Shown: positions 25,796-36,910, counted from the first letter of the stretch. The stretch: DNA of 64,000 bases from Semisulcospira habei (GCA_036245525.1 BTPG01000004.1:21199755-21263754), one strand, 5' to 3'. Notes: a model not told the origin generated them from the sequence alone. Program-made: numbers and translations.

Positions 25796-26164
25796 TCGCT
25801 GCAATAAAATATTGTTGGAACTGTTACTCCAGTGTGGTCTACACCCCTAAGCCACGTGTGACGGGTTGCAGCTGAATGAAGTTTCTTTAAAAGAACCTTA
25901 CGTGCGTGCGTCTGGTGTGATATCATACTACGACTACGACTCAACACGTAACAAAGCGATTAAATCCTTTGGATTTGAACGAACTCAGGAAAAGTATTCT
26001 GCGAACCAGCGGCATGAAAGGTGTTAAACGGTTACTCCACATTCAGTCCATAAAAAGCCAATGTCTCTCAGACAACGCAGTACTACGCAGTGACAGCGAG
26101 TCCATCGCGATGCTTGGGAGCCTAGGTTAGACGGTCGACAGACCGCCCGGCGTTATTTGGGTCG

Positions 26165-26395
26165 AAGTTCTCATTCTGCCCGCGACACACCACAGCAAGA
26201 TATGGCCCGACCATGATAGTTCAAGGGTGGTGGCAGAACAGCTTGGCGTCTATATGACAAACCTATAGGCGCCAAGCTATTCTGCCACCACCCTTGAACT
26301 ATCATGGTCGATCTGTCTCCTGAATTATAATGCAGTCCTTAGAAGATAACTCCAAAATGTGGGTATTTCGTGCCTCGGGCGCAGTGAGTTATATG
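26165..26395. mobile_element. Family B element, degenerate ends
   Basis: CTCATTCTGCCCGCGACACA and CTCGGGCGCAGTGAG; hairpin 26206-26312 with GGTGGTGGCAGAA opposed by TTCTGCCACCACC. Confidence 0.8.
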
Positions 26396-26902
26396 CTATG
26401 TGGTGCTGAATGTACGCGGGCTCGTGATGAAAAAAACACCCAGCAGACAAACGGTTCCAACTGAGGGCCCTTTGCTCATCGTATACCCACTGTAAATAAA
26501 CCAGTAGGGGTGGATCAGTTACCTCTCAGGTGGGGTTGGGGGTGGGTGGGTGGTGGGGGTCTATCTTTCTGTTTAAGACGGTCAACCTGACACAAAAGGC
26601 CTTCAGACGACAGACCTTACGTCCCAGCGACCGAAATAATCAAACAGCGGGAGGAGGGGGCGCTTGGGGGGGGGGGGGATATCCCCTGAAACTCCCCACC
26701 TAGATCCGTCCTTAGCCAGACGGCCTGTCTGCATTATATCGACATTGCAATATGTAATGGTGCGCGCAATACTGAGGCTGAACTGTATTTTCGATATCAC
26801 GATGCTGCCCATAAAAAGAGGACATAATGCGGGACGTTTAGCTAGCTCCACGCTACAGAGTGGTCGATTGACATAGGTCGATAACCCTAAAAAGCAACTT
26901 CA

Positions 26903-26982
26903 GTAAGTCATTCGAGAGGTGCCGCCTCCGGATACGCGGCTTATGCCGCGTATCCGGAGGCGGCACGTCTCGAATGAGTTAA
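26903..26982. mobile_element. Family C hairpin, 80 bp
   Basis: GTAAGTCATTCGAGAGGTGC to CTCGAATGAGTTAA. The left TTAA has mutated to GTAA and the loop is one base shorter. Confidence 0.88.
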
Positions 26983-27425
26983 ACCTCCCCCCCCCCCACA
27001 CCCCACACATCCTCTCCCATCAAGCGTCGCCCATCCACCTCCCCCCACCCAACTCCCACCCCCAGCCCTGCTCCCAACTCCCCCGCCCACACCCATACAC
27101 CCCTTTACAATCGGTTTACTCGAAGTGCTCATTTTGTCGAGTGAGAGGGAAAGGACAGTAAGCGATGTCAGACGCCTACAAACCGTTTGCGGGGCATTTA
27201 GGCCAAATGAGTTTGAACGATCCTCTGGTACTGTCTAACAAGGCGGATACATTGTCATAGATTCTCATGAGCTCGTCTAGGTAATCTGGCTGATAATGCC
27301 ACAGTCAGTTAGTGACGTACATTTCTGCTCCTTAGACGAAGGAATTCGAAGGGGTTTAAATCTATGGTTGGACATAAATATGTTTCTGTGACAATATTAT
27401 AGGTTTGAGTGATCAACTTCCGACT

Positions 27426-27491
27426 GCAGGAGACATAGATTATCATGAGTCTCTGCGGTCTCAGGGGCTCATGAGAATCTATGCTTCTTGC
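27426..27491. repeat. Family A hairpin
   Basis: GCAGGAGACATAGATTATCA and GAGAATCTATGCTTCTTGC. A left fragment (TAGATTCTCATGAGCTCG) lies at 27257-27275. Confidence 0.8.
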
Positions 27492-28077
27492 TGGTAGGCA
27501 TTTTGGCATCACCAGCCCATCACTGATCTCCATCTGACCTCCACAAACGGAGGAAATCATCGGGTTTTTAAGCGTGGCATTGTTTGAGCGGTTCCCAGCC
27601 GTGGCCTGATGCTTTCTGAATGAGTGCCGAAGGTAATTGTGTCCTCCGCCGTTCTTAGACTCTCCGCCTGATAGATGCGTCTCCTTGTCCCCCTTTTAGC
27701 CTGCTTGCTGTAGAGCGTGCACAGCCTCGCCAATGCAAATCCATTCATCTTGTTTGCGCCATGAAGAATGCATAATGTGGCTCCAGGGTATGATTTACGG
27801 GCAAACCTGCAGATCGGGCCAAACTGTCAAGGACGAACAAAAAGAACATCGTTATTTTGTCCCCACCCGATGTTTAGAGCCGTCTGAGCTTTTTTGGCAC
27901 ATTATTTTTGTGTTAAATTAAAATAAAACAACGGCTAACGTTAAAGTGATAAAACTGAGGAAATTGCAGCAAAATCGATGGAAAGCTGAAGAAAAGCAAG
28001 AAGATGGATGGATTTCGATGCATCAGACATTAGGACATACAGGCACTTTACCGAAAGAGATGGGAGTGGTGGTCCAG

Positions 28078-28197
28078 GGGCCAGTTGCTTGAATGGACTT
28101 AAATCCTGCGTAGGTCATTAAGCAAGGTGCTCCGCGTAGCAGAGCACCTTGCTTAGTGGCATGCGCAGGATTTAAGCCCACTTATGCAACTGGTCCC
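28078..28197. mobile_element. Unassigned 120-bp inverted-repeat element
   Basis: GGGGCCAGTTGCTTGAATGG and GCAACTGGTCCC; inner ACTTAAATCCTGCG / CGCAGGATTTAAG and AAGCAAGGTGCTC / GAGCACCTTGCTT. Confidence 0.88.
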
Positions 28198-28455
28198 TTA
28201 TTATTATACAAGACAAATTTTTGGAACCGCTGGTGTAATAGAAGCATGCGTCCATTTGAAGCTTCAATGAGTTTATTTTCAACACTTCTTGATTCTGTTT
28301 TGGTACACACCTCAAAGATAACCCTCGCGAGACTGCCACGTGCAATATTAGCAGCATCTATTTATCTTTATTTCTTTACGCTGCTGAAATGCGTAAAAGT
28401 ACGAACTGCAACTTCAACCCTCGAACTGTCTGGGCATGGCGAACGCCTTCCAGCT

Positions 28456-28541
28456 GCAAGAGACATAAACCCTCAAGTGCCCCCGCATTCGCGGGGGCTC
28501 ATCCGCATTCGCGGGGGTTCATGAGGGTTTATGTCCCTTGT
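28456..28541. repeat. Family A hairpin with duplicated loop and paired AAACCC variant
   Basis: GCAAGAGACATAAACCCTCA and GAGGGTTTATGTCCCTTG. The loop CCGCATTCGCGGGGG occurs twice. Confidence 0.85.
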
Positions 28542-28689
28542 TAGTCCTGTATGCCTAATTTTGGCTCGTTACATCCGTGTTTTTTTCACGGAAAAGTCGG
28601 TCAATGTAAAGTGGTTTCTGACGTGATCCCCGGCAGCGAAAGGGTTAACAACAATTACATTACAAATTAGGAATACAAATGTAAATCTT

Positions 28690-28738
28690 AAATCTTATTT
28701 GCCGCGTATCTTGATGCAGCGTGTTTCAAATGAGTTAA
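28690..28738. repeat. Family C fragment
   Basis: TTTGCCGCGTATCTTGATGC, then TTTCAAATGAGTTAA, corresponds to a decayed right arm. Confidence 0.45.
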
Positions 28739-28802
28739 CCAAGAAACTGATGAAAAGGGGGAAGCGTATAGATCAGCCCATACTTGTTTGACATTCTGCG
28801 GC

Positions 28803-29016
28803 TTAACTCATTCTACCCCAGACACACCACAGCAAAATAAGGATCGACCATGATAGTTCAAGGGTGATGCCAGAATAGCTTGGCGCCTATGGGCGCCAAG
28901 CTATTCTGGCATCAACCTTGAACTATCATGGTCGAGCTGTGCCCTGTACTGCAATGCAGTCTTCAGAGGACGACGTCAAAATTTTGGGATTTCGGTGATG
29001 GGGTAGAATGAGTTAA
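28803..29016. mobile_element. Family B TTAA element, 214 bp, complete, inverted
   Basis: TTAACTCATTCTACCCC at the left and GGGTAGAATGAGTTAA at the right, with the ATTTTGGGATTTCGG block now at the right side. Confidence 0.92.
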
Positions 29017-29146
29017 AGGCATGTCTTAGGACTGACTGTATCGCACACTGACTGGTTGCGTCGAACAACTTGAAAAAACAGTGATGGAAAAAACTGTCGC
29101 TGCTCCAGTCCACATGGAAAACACTGACGTGAATATGAAGACTACA

Positions 29147-29199
29147 ACAAGAGGGATAGATCCTCATGCGGGGGCTCATGAGGATCGACGCCTCTTGCA
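29147..29199. repeat. Family A hairpin, short loop
   Basis: CAAGAGGGATAGATCCTCAT, GCGGGGGC, CATGAGGATCGACGCCTCTT. Confidence 0.75.
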
Positions 29200-29928
29200 G
29201 ATCGAAGTCGTTCTGGTTGAAATGGCGGACGTGGAGGAGAGGTGATGGATGGAGGGAACCGTGACCCCATCATCCAGTTTTGTGCATTGTTGATTCCTCT
29301 CGGGTTGATCTTAGAGAGGAGAGATGCAGAAGGGTCGGAGCTTGTTCTCGTTACGTCTGATTGCTGCTGCGTGTCTCATCCTCACCCTCCCCCCCCCCTC
29401 CTCCTCGCCCGACCCCAATTCCCCCCTCTTCCACCCCGACCTCCCCACACCCTGGCATTCCTTGTCACAGCTACCCATCAATGGGTTTCAAAGAGGCCTC
29501 ACCCAACCTTCGTCGATACTCCTCAAACCAGACGCGGCTTTCTTTGTCCTCAAACACGTTTGGACTTTTGGTCTAAAGCTGAATTTACTAACGAATCTTT
29601 TTAGTGTTCGAGAACACTTTCATATCTGAGGGTCGTGTAGGCGTGTAGTCTCGTATACAAACTGTCGCGTAGTCTCGTGAAATATTTGCCCAGACATAGC
29701 GTGCTTCTATATCAGTTTTACTATTACTGTATTTGAAATTTGTAAGATTCAACACAGTAGTTTCGTCTAACAGTTTTGTACAAGATTCTTGTTGAAGCAT
29801 CCGTTTTATGTGCAGCACGCGTCCTTGTAGTAATTGACAGACATTGAGATAGAGAGAGAGAGAGAGAGGTGGGGGGGAGGGGGGAGGAGGAGCGATGGTC
29901 CTGACGCTCTACAACAAACAAACAATTT

Positions 29929-30018
29929 CGTCATGTTAGTTCAAGGGTGGTGCCAGAATAGCTTGACGCCTCCAGGCGCCAAGCTATACTGGCACCAGCC
30001 TTGGACTGTCATGATCGA
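29929..30018. repeat. Family B hairpin
   Basis: CGTCATGTTAGTTCAAGGGT and GGACTGTCATGATCG, centre GACGCCTCCAGGCGCC. Confidence 0.8.
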
Positions 30019-30109
30019 TTTGTCTTTGAAACTGTTATGCACTCTTCAGAGGACAATTTGGTAATTTCCACCGAATGACCGCAGGGCACAATTTGTTAAA
30101 ACACGAAGC

Positions 30110-30248
<139 letters not shown>

Positions 30249-30433
30249 TTGCATCGCCAATTCTTGTTCGCCTGCTGAATGCGTGCCAGCGAGATTGCGT
30301 GCCTGTTACCCCCTCTGAATATTTGATTGCAAACATCTATTACAGTCCAGGGACAAAGGACAACTGATTTTTTTTCTCCATCTAGCCGCCTTCCAACAGC
30401 CTCGTCCCTCGCCGATGCCTTCACTGTTGTGGC

Positions 30434-30659
30434 TTAACCCCTTCACTGCCGGTGGCCATATATAAAATCTCTGAAACCGGCACCGCACACTCCAAAGTCT
30501 GGTAAGCGCTCTGCGTCAGGAACGCAGATTTGGATGGAGTCAGCATGAGGCATAGAACCACATGAGCCCCCGCGACTGCGGGGGCTCATGTGGTTCTATG
30601 CCTCTTGCAGTTTAGGAGTGGGGGGGATGTCTTTTGTGCCGTGACGGTGAATGGGTTAA
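30434..30659. mobile_element. Family A TTAA element, 226 bp, paired CCACA/AGAACC variants
   Basis: TTAACCCCTTCACTGCCGG and CCGTGACGGTGAATGGGTTAA-type end. Hairpin 30543-30609: AGAACCACATGAGCCCCC perfectly opposed by CATGTGGTTCT. Confidence 0.92.
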
Positions 30660-30710
30660 CCTGGCAATGTCACGGTCAAGTGGAGGATCAGCTGAAGCTA
30701 GTTTTCGTCT

Positions 30711-30778
30711 GCAAGAGACAGTAATTCTCTTGAGCCCAGGCTACATCTTTGCCTCATGAACATCTCCGTCTCTTGCAG
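30711..30778. repeat. Family A hairpin, eroded centre
   Basis: GCAAGAGACAGTAATTCTCT and CATCTCCGTCTCTTGC. Confidence 0.65.
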
Positions 30779-30921
30779 ATATATTGGGCTTAGTCTTGGG
30801 AAACTGTTCAGAAAAGTTTCGATCCTTCCTGAAGCAGTCACAGGCCTAAACCCCACTGTCTTTCCGCGTATGAGAATCCCATATTCGAGCAAACCGGTGA
30901 GATCCATCCAGAGTCCTGTCA

Positions 30922-30988
30922 GCAAGGAGTATACATTTTCATGAGCCTCTGCAACTGTGGGGGCTCATGAGAATATGTGCCCTTTGCA
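30922..30988. repeat. Family A hairpin
   Basis: GCAAGGAGTATACATTTTCA and GAGAATATGTGCCCTTTGC. Confidence 0.75.
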
Positions 30989-31140
30989 GATAAACTAAGA
31001 GTTTGACTGAGGTGATGAAAGTAAACACTTTGAAAGTGCAGATTCTTCTCTGAGGTGGAACTGGACGTCTAAATCATCAACGACACTGAACTAACTAACC
31101 GATATCCTACAGCTGCGAAACACATCGACACGCTGAACCA

Positions 31141-31209
31141 GCAAGAGACACAGATCTCCGATGAGCCTCGGCAGGTCTGCGGGGGATCATGAGGATCTGT
31201 GCCTCTTGA
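31141..31209. repeat. Family A hairpin
   Basis: GCAAGAGACACAGATCTCCG and GAGGATCTGTGCCTCTTG; CACAGATC/GATCTGTG is a matched variant. Confidence 0.8.
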
Positions 31210-31289
31210 GAGTAAATGTCTACAGTTTGCTAAAAGAGTGCTAAAGGCAAATTCTCCCCAAAAAGCAATTTGTGTCTGGAAGGGGGACT

Positions 31290-31400
31290 GCTGAGAAATG
31301 CATTAGCGTGACATCAGCAAACAGAGACCCCAGTGTGCCAAAGACGGTCGGGCCGACTTCGAACGAGGTCGGCCCACGCACGGCCGTCGGGCCGAGGTAT
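31290..31400. mobile_element. Family F element
   Basis: GACGGTCGGGCCGACTTCG is opposed to CACGGCCGTCGGGCCGAGG; outer ACATCAGCAAACAGAGACC resembles the F terminus. Right outer arm degenerate. Confidence 0.55.
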
Positions 31401-31705
31401 TTTTGCTCAACTCGAATGTTGTCACTGGTGCAGTAAACGGTTGGTACCGGATCGAACATCTTTGAGCATTTATTGATCTCTGGAAAACGCTGGAGTGGTC
31501 CTTTTTTTTTTTAAATCTAGAACGTGTGTAAGCGCCCCTCTCAGTCAGCAGATTCTGAAAATAACGTAGAAATCGTTTAAAACAGCGAGCACACATTTTT
31601 ACAACCTAAGCGATCTCAAGGATTTAAAGTGTAATCAATCCAGATCGACTGCTGCACGTTGAACTGCGAGATAGTCAAGACACTTATTTTTGATGAACTT
31701 GAAAC

Positions 31706-31792
31706 TATTTGGCTGACGGTAGAGCTTTTTGTCGATGTGATTCATGCAGGAATCACCTCGACAAAAAGCGATACCAACAGCCATAGGGTTAA
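31706..31792. mobile_element. Family K element sharing its TTAA with the following B element
   Basis: CTATTTGGCTGACGGTAGAG at the left and CAACAGCCATAGGGTTAA at the right, inner stem TTTTTGTCGATGTGATTC / GAATCACCTCGACAAAAA. TTAA at 31789-31792 also begins TTAACACACTGAGCC. Confidence 0.75.
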
Positions 31793-32016
31793 CACACTGA
31801 GCCGTACGGATGAAATCTGAAGACTGTTTTGCATGCCTTTTCAGGGGATAGATCGACCGAGACTGTTCTAGGATGCTGCTAGAATAGCGCTGAGCTTCTA
31901 AATACCAGATTAGCTCAGTTGTAAAATCGCCCTAGTCATTCTGGCAAAGTCGATCCATCTACTGTCGAAGTGTGTCATATTGCTGATTTAGAGTTATGTC
32001 GTAATGAGTTGAGTAT
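31789..32016. mobile_element. Family B2 element, degenerate
   Basis: TTAACACACTGAGCCGTACG at the left and GTAATGAGTTGAG at the right; the core GATCGACCGAGACTGTTCTA is eroded. Confidence 0.55.
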
Positions 32017-32017
32017 C

Positions 32018-32068
32018 ATTTCAACGGCCTACGTCGGCCCAATGACCTTTTGCTTACTGGACAGTTTT
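32018..32068. mobile_element. Family F half element
   Basis: GGCCTACGTCGGCCCAATGA, then TTTTGCTTACTGGACAGT, matches the right end of the 34.7-kb copy. Confidence 0.5.
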
Positions 32069-32386
32069 TTTTAAAAAACAAAAGCACGTTACTGTCATTC
32101 AGCCAGTGTGGAAATCTCGCTATTGCTTTTTTTCTATTTCTTGTTTCGATTTTTGTCACGTGTTCACACGGTCGTCTAATCAAGTCTTCAATAACTGTAG
32201 ACTGAACACCTCAACACCCTGCTCGCTTGAACGGACACATACGTACACTTGTCATGGAATGAGGCGCAGACAGTCTTGGGACCAAAGAAAAACCAAGAAG
32301 GCTACAGTGAAACCACAAGAAAGTATATATACAACCTCAGTCCGACTAGCAGATAGTCCTCGGACCGATGCTGATATAAGCTGAAT

Positions 32387-32499
32387 GTACCAGACAAAAA
32401 GTCATACGACCGATTTAGGACTTATATGGCCATCCGCGCACGTACGTGCGCGGTCGGCCATCTGGAGCCCAAGTCGGCTTATGACTTTTTGCCTGGTAC
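32387..32499. mobile_element. Unassigned 113-bp inverted-repeat element
   Basis: GTACCAGACAAAAAGTCATA and TATGACTTTTTGCCTGGTAC-type arm; centre GCGCACGTACGTGCGC. Confidence 0.88.
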
Positions 32500-32912
32500 A
32501 TCCGGCACGTCACAGAATGATGCATATATGACAGATGGCATATTACAGCATAGTAAAAAGAATAGATCCTCGTTAGCCATCGAAACAGAACATTTATTTT
32601 TTCTAATTACAAATCTATACCACTTGTTCGTCAAAGTTCAGTACAGAGACCAACACTCACATTCTCGCATGAGGATCTATGCCTCTGGTAGAGGGTTTGA
32701 GTTGATCTGAGAGACCTTCACATAGCTTGTTCTGATCCATCGATGAAAGTGAAACCCCAGGAGGTGGAGGGAGCGAGTGCATTTTCGATTCTTTCCTGAG
32801 TCTCAGCTTCAGTGTTCATGCCACCTACACACGCACGCAGGTTGGCATTGGCGATGGTGACTACAGAACAGGAATTTGTAATTGCGGGGATGTCACTACC
32901 GTATTTTTGGTT

Positions 32913-33083
32913 TCGTCTGACACATCAGTAATTTTAAATTGAGTTCCCACTGAATTTCATCTGTTTAGACACATGTTGTCTGAAACTGAAACTTCCGTAT
33001 AGAGATCAAACGAAATATGATGCAAACTCAGATTTAAATTACTTAAAGTGCTTGTTAGTCCTTAATGTCAGACGAAAACAAAA
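32913..33083. repeat. Short terminal inverted repeat around AT-rich DNA
   Basis: TTTCGTCTGACA at the left and TGTCAGACGAAAA at the right. Confidence 0.45.
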
Positions 33084-33351
33084 CTAAACGTGATTTTTAC
33101 ATTTCAGATTAGTGTATAGAGAAGTCAGGCGAAATCTAAGCTCAGATTTCAAATAACGGTTGGCCATCTTTCGCCTGCTGTGTAAACGACTGAAAGTGTG
33201 GACGGAGAGTGAACGCGCTGTGCGTGATCAGCGGCAGTTGCTGTCGACCTCAGGTTCAAGGACTTGGAATCTATTGATAACCTGCCGTAGATCGCACTCT
33301 CTATCCCGCCCCGCCCCCCCCACCACCACCACCAACACCATCACCCCCCCC

Positions 33352-33390
<39 letters not shown>

Positions 33391-33589
33391 TTCACCAACC
33401 TACTCATGATCACTAATCCTTCTATCCACTTTCTCCCCCATTCCCTCCAGCCTTCCTCACCTATCCACACACAAACACACACAGAGACCTATTTCAATCT
33501 GGAAGTATGTTGGATTTCACCTCGAGATTCGTTGTAAACAACAACAAAAATAAAGTCACACTTGTACTCTAACCGATTAGTTGGCTGGT

Positions 33590-33812
33590 TCGTTCAACCC
33601 ATGTAGCCCCAACGGCTACTACAGTATGAGACGGATCGTCCATGATAATTCAAGGGTAGTGCCAGTTTAGCTTGGCGCCATCGGGCGCCAAGCTAATCTG
33701 GCACTACATTGAATTATCATGGTCGATCCATCTCCGTCACTGAACCAGTATAAAGTCGTTAAGTGACAAATCCAACATTTGGGAAATGCAGCCATGGGGT
33801 TAAATGGGTTAT
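33590..33812. mobile_element. Family B2 element
   Basis: TTCAACCCATGTAGCCCC and GGGGTTAAATGGGTTA ends; hairpin 33630-33727 with AATTCAAGGGTAGTGCCAG, centre GGCGCCATCGGGCGCC. Confidence 0.8.
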
Positions 33813-34476
33813 GGTTAAAATGAAAAGAAAAGGGTAGACTGCTAGTGCTAATATTTTAGGAAGTTTACAAAGTAAAGTAGGTAAAAGCACTGTCAGGGGA
33901 GAGAATTGTGCATGATCGACCAGTGATCATAGATCTAGATTGATCGAAGCACAAAAAAAGATAGGAAAGAGGGGGTGCGCTAAGTAAGTGAATGGAAGCA
34001 ATGCATATGGAAGCCCCACCCCCACCCCCACCCCCAAGGGGGACGTATCACATATCCCACTGTTCCAGCCACTTGGTGCATGGAAATTTAAATCTAGGTC
34101 CCCCAAAGGGGGGGGGGGGGAATTGGGGGGGGGGGGAGTCCAGATAATTTGCCGGTGTGGACAGCTGTTTCGGTCTTGGCGATCTCGTCAGCACACCATT
34201 CGGCATACTGGTGGAAGGCATACTGGGTTATGGTTAGTTAGCTGATAGGTGGTCTGTTAGATGACATGTCGGTTGATTATTGATTAATTAGTGGCTTTGT
34301 TGCTTAACGGGACATTTGCAATTCCTCAGTTGGAACCCATGCAGCTAAAGATCGTGGCTACACTGAAGAAATAAAGTCGAAATAAATTTGATATGCTCAT
34401 TCATCTGCCTACCTCGATACTCATGAACGTTCTCAATAACCCCTTCTCTGACTGGAAAAATGAACTCGATCCAGCC

Positions 34477-34542
34477 GTAAGAGACATAGATCTTCATGAG
34501 CCCCCGCAGTCGCGGGGGCTCATGAGGATACATATCTCTTGC
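34477..34542. repeat. Family A hairpin
   Basis: GTAAGAGACATAGATCTTCA and CATGAGGATACATATCTCTT, centre CCCCCGCAGTCGCGGGGG. Confidence 0.85.
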
Positions 34543-34682
34543 TGATATCACTCTATATCCACGTTCCTTTGACGGTTGCGGTTTTTGGTCGTTGAATGAA
34601 CAAAGATTTCGGTAGCAAAATATTCTTCTAGTCGCAGAGAAGGGGTTATTAACCTTGTGCCATAACTATCTATTAAGATTTA

Positions 34683-35103
34683 GTCCCCCCAGTAAGCAAG
34701 AGGTCAACGGGCCGACATCGTCACAGGTGGCGGGCAAACTGTGGCCTGACAACGGCCCAATGGCGTTTTACTGAGCGGCGACTCCACTACTAACACGGTA
34801 GATTCTGAGCGGCGACTCCACTACTAACACGGTAGATTCTGAGCGGCGACTCCACTACTAACACGGTAGATTCTGAGCGGCGACTCCACTACTAACACGG
34901 TAGATTCTGAGCGGCGACTCCACTACTAACACGGTAGATTCTGAGCGGCGACTCCACTACTAACACGGTAGATTCTTCAAGATGATAATATCTGAATGCA
35001 ATACTCCAACAACGTATCACGGCTGCGGCACTGAATCCAGTATTGCGCGGGCCATGCAGCTGTGGCCGACGTCGGGCCATGATGTTTTGCTCACTGGGGA
35101 CTC
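34683..35103. mobile_element. Family F inverted-repeat element (GGGCCGAC) hosting the 34-bp minisatellite
   Basis: The left end CCCAGTAAGCAAGAGGTCAA, then GGGCCGACATCG, is mirrored by CCGACGTCGGGCC...TTTTGCTCACTGGGGACT at the right. The body includes a GCGCGGGCC block. Relatives are at 31290, 36125, 41355, 32020 and 48525. Confidence 0.75.
34771..34974 (+). repeat. Minisatellite: six identical 34-bp units
   Basis: The unit begins CTGAGCGGCGACTCCACTAC and repeats at 34771, 34805, 34839, 34873, 34907 and 34941 with no differences by eye. It lies inside a family F inverted-repeat element. Perfect identity means recent expansion or an assembly-sensitive locus. Confidence 0.97.
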
Positions 35104-35282
35104 CTCCCAGAACTATCCTCGAACAGGGAACTATCTGTATGCAGTACATCAACTTTTCACGACAGGGCTGTCCCTGCAAATGTCCCTGCTAATGCGGGGA
35201 TGCGATCTACGCCATGTTAGCACGATACGACCGAAGTTATGAGGTACCATGCAAGCATTCATGTAGGAAAAGCTGACCGTCT

Positions 35283-35349
35283 GCAAGAGACATAGATCCT
35301 CATGAACCCCCGCAGAGTGCGGGGGCTCATGCGGATCTGTGGCTCTTGC
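35283..35349. repeat. Family A hairpin next to a K element
   Basis: GCAAGAGACATAGATCCTCA and GCGGATCTGTGGCTCTTGC. Confidence 0.85.
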
Positions 35350-35370
35350 TGACAGTAAGGTATTTCTGTG

Positions 35371-35473
35371 TTAACCATTTGGCTGTCTGTTGAGGTTTTT
35401 GTCGAGATGACTGATTCCTGCAGCGAATCATCGCTGAAAAAAAACAACCAGCTACCGACAGCCAAAGGGTTAA
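35371..35473. mobile_element. Family K TTAA element, 103 bp
   Basis: TTAACCATTTGGCTGTCTG and CCGACAGCCAAAGGGTTAA, inner GATTCCTGCAGCGAATC. Confidence 0.8.
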
Positions 35474-35540
35474 AAAGACGAAGAGTGTTTTGACGACATT
35501 AACCCCTGCACTGACAATACAAAGTGAACACCACCCATAT

Positions 35541-35606
35541 GCAAGTGGCACAGATCTTCATCATCCACCGCAGGTGCAGTGAGACATGTGTCATTATGCT
35601 TCTTGC
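35541..35606. repeat. Family A hairpin, decayed
   Basis: GCAAGTGGCACAGATCTTCA and TTATGCTTCTTGC. Confidence 0.55.
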
Positions 35607-35817
35607 TGTTTCTATTTAAATGCGGATTTGACTGGTGGGAACCATTTGGCGTTGAAATTACAATGATTTCAAAACACAAATCCTGGCCACTGGGCAGTTC
35701 AGTTCTATTTGTTCAAGACGTGCATGTGCTCTCGAAAATGTCCATACGCACTCCATCTAATTGCTCACAAGCCTTCTCAAAGTTCCTTTCCGCATCGCGT
35801 AAACATCGGTATGATTA

Positions 35818-35850
35818 ACTGATTCGAGACGTGCCGCGTACGAATCGTTA
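35818..35850. repeat. Family C fragment, left arm
   Basis: TTAACTGATTCGAGACGTGC, then CGCGTACGAATCG, without a right arm. Confidence 0.5.
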
Positions 35851-36124
35851 ATTTACTATGGATGTTCTCGTATCCTTTGAAGAGTTTCACTAGCGTCCAC
35901 TGCCTTGTCCCAACCCTTCTGTTTCAGAAGGCAAACGACCGCGCGTGGTGCTCTTGGCAGTGAAAGAGTCAAGTTAATCTCCGTCCAGATTCGTGGTGTA
36001 CCCAGAGACCCTACAAACATTGATTTGCCACAAAGGCATGACCACAATGAGCCCAGAAACAACAATATGCATTCCGGCGCGAACAGCGGGCACGCAGCTT
36101 CCTGTACTAAATGAGGTTTCGCCA

Positions 36125-36255
36125 CGGCAGTTTGCCCGGCCGAGCTGTAGCGAGCCTTGCAGGTGAGCAAAAGATCTTCGGGCCGACTTCGTCTGCAGTT
36201 GGCCCGCGCACGACCGTGCGCGGGCCAACTACAGCCGATGCCGGCCCTATTACCT
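36125..36255. mobile_element. Family F element
   Basis: AGGTGAGCAAAAGATCTTCG, then GGGCCGACTTCG. The central palindrome is GGCCCGCGCACGACCGTGCG with GCGGGCC. The right outer arm has diverged. Confidence 0.65.
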
Positions 36256-36448
36256 TTTTCTTTCTGAACATTGCACTTACTCCATTCAGTTTGGCTTGAC
36301 CAAAAATGCGCCCCCCCCCCCCCTCCCCTTCCCCCCCACCCCACTCACCTCCACCCCCCACCCCCCCCCCCCCCCCCCCCGCAAATAACTAGTGCTCACA
36401 TTCAGATTAACCACTTCGCTGCCGATAATAACCGAACGCCACCCAGCT

Positions 36449-36476
36449 GCAAGAGGTATAGATCTATGCCTCTTGC
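36449..36476. repeat. Family A mini-hairpin, 28 bp
   Basis: GCAAGAGGTATAGATC joined directly to GATCTATGCCTCTTGC sharing GATC; the centre is deleted symmetrically. Confidence 0.8.
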
Positions 36477-36491
36477 AGTTGTAAAAGAAAA

Positions 36492-36655
36492 AAGGGTTGC
36501 CACATTTCTTCTGCGATAAATGAAGATAAGTAGCAACTGATCTCTCTATTTGCTTGCTTGTTTTTTTTAAAAAAGGCTATTTACCCGAAATATTAATAAA
36601 TTGTGTTGTAACTGTCTTTTCTAAGCGTGTTTCTTTCTCCGTTGGGTACTTCTCT
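36492..36655. mobile_element. Family H element, one terminus
   Basis: GTTGCCACATTTCTTCTGCG body, TTTACCCGAAATATTAATAA, then TTTTCTAAGCGTGTTTCTTT and GTTGGGTACTTCTC. Confidence 0.65.
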
Positions 36656-36849
36656 TGCTGTTGGATCGTTGCCACGTTTTCTCAGCATTGACGACGGTTG
36701 TGGCAAATGGTCGTTGAGTGAACAAAGATTTCGGATACGCGTCCTCTGGCAGAGTAGAGGTTAATGTCGATCTTCATGGATTTTATGTCTGTTTTTGCTA
36801 CAATTGAGAGGAAATTCCCAGGAATGAAAGAAAACAGAATTATAAAGGA

Positions 36850-36910
36850 CAATTTATTAAATAAGCCGTGGTGTACTTGTCCTTTCTAATCGTGTTTCTT
36901 TTTAAAATAA
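36850..36910. repeat. Family H fragment
   Basis: ACTTGTCCTTTCTAATCGTG, then TTTCTTTTT. Confidence 0.5.

Larger units (their letters stand above)
25060..25953 (+). mobile_element. 5'-truncated LTR of the same family, plus strand, with internal duplication
   Basis: This segment is homologous to the solo LTR at 49837-50725 read on its minus strand, from TATCGTTCGC through TATA (25425), AATAAA (25803) and the CGTAACA end at 25953. The first roughly 115 bp of the LTR are missing. No second LTR or internal coding sequence follows. The left boundary falls inside a family A hairpin whose right arm is absent. Confidence 0.8.

Noticed and set aside
25440..25947. Minus-strand frames of 107-118 residues in the LTR
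   Set aside because: Antisense to the LTR and repeated only because of its internal tandem duplication.
35856..36344. 162-residue minus-strand frame
   Set aside because: Composed of a family F element and a C-run; no domain, no homologous frame in other F copies.
36310..36381. Biological meaning for each poly-C/poly-G run
   Set aside because: Such runs are also prone to sequencing and assembly error; reported only as tracts.
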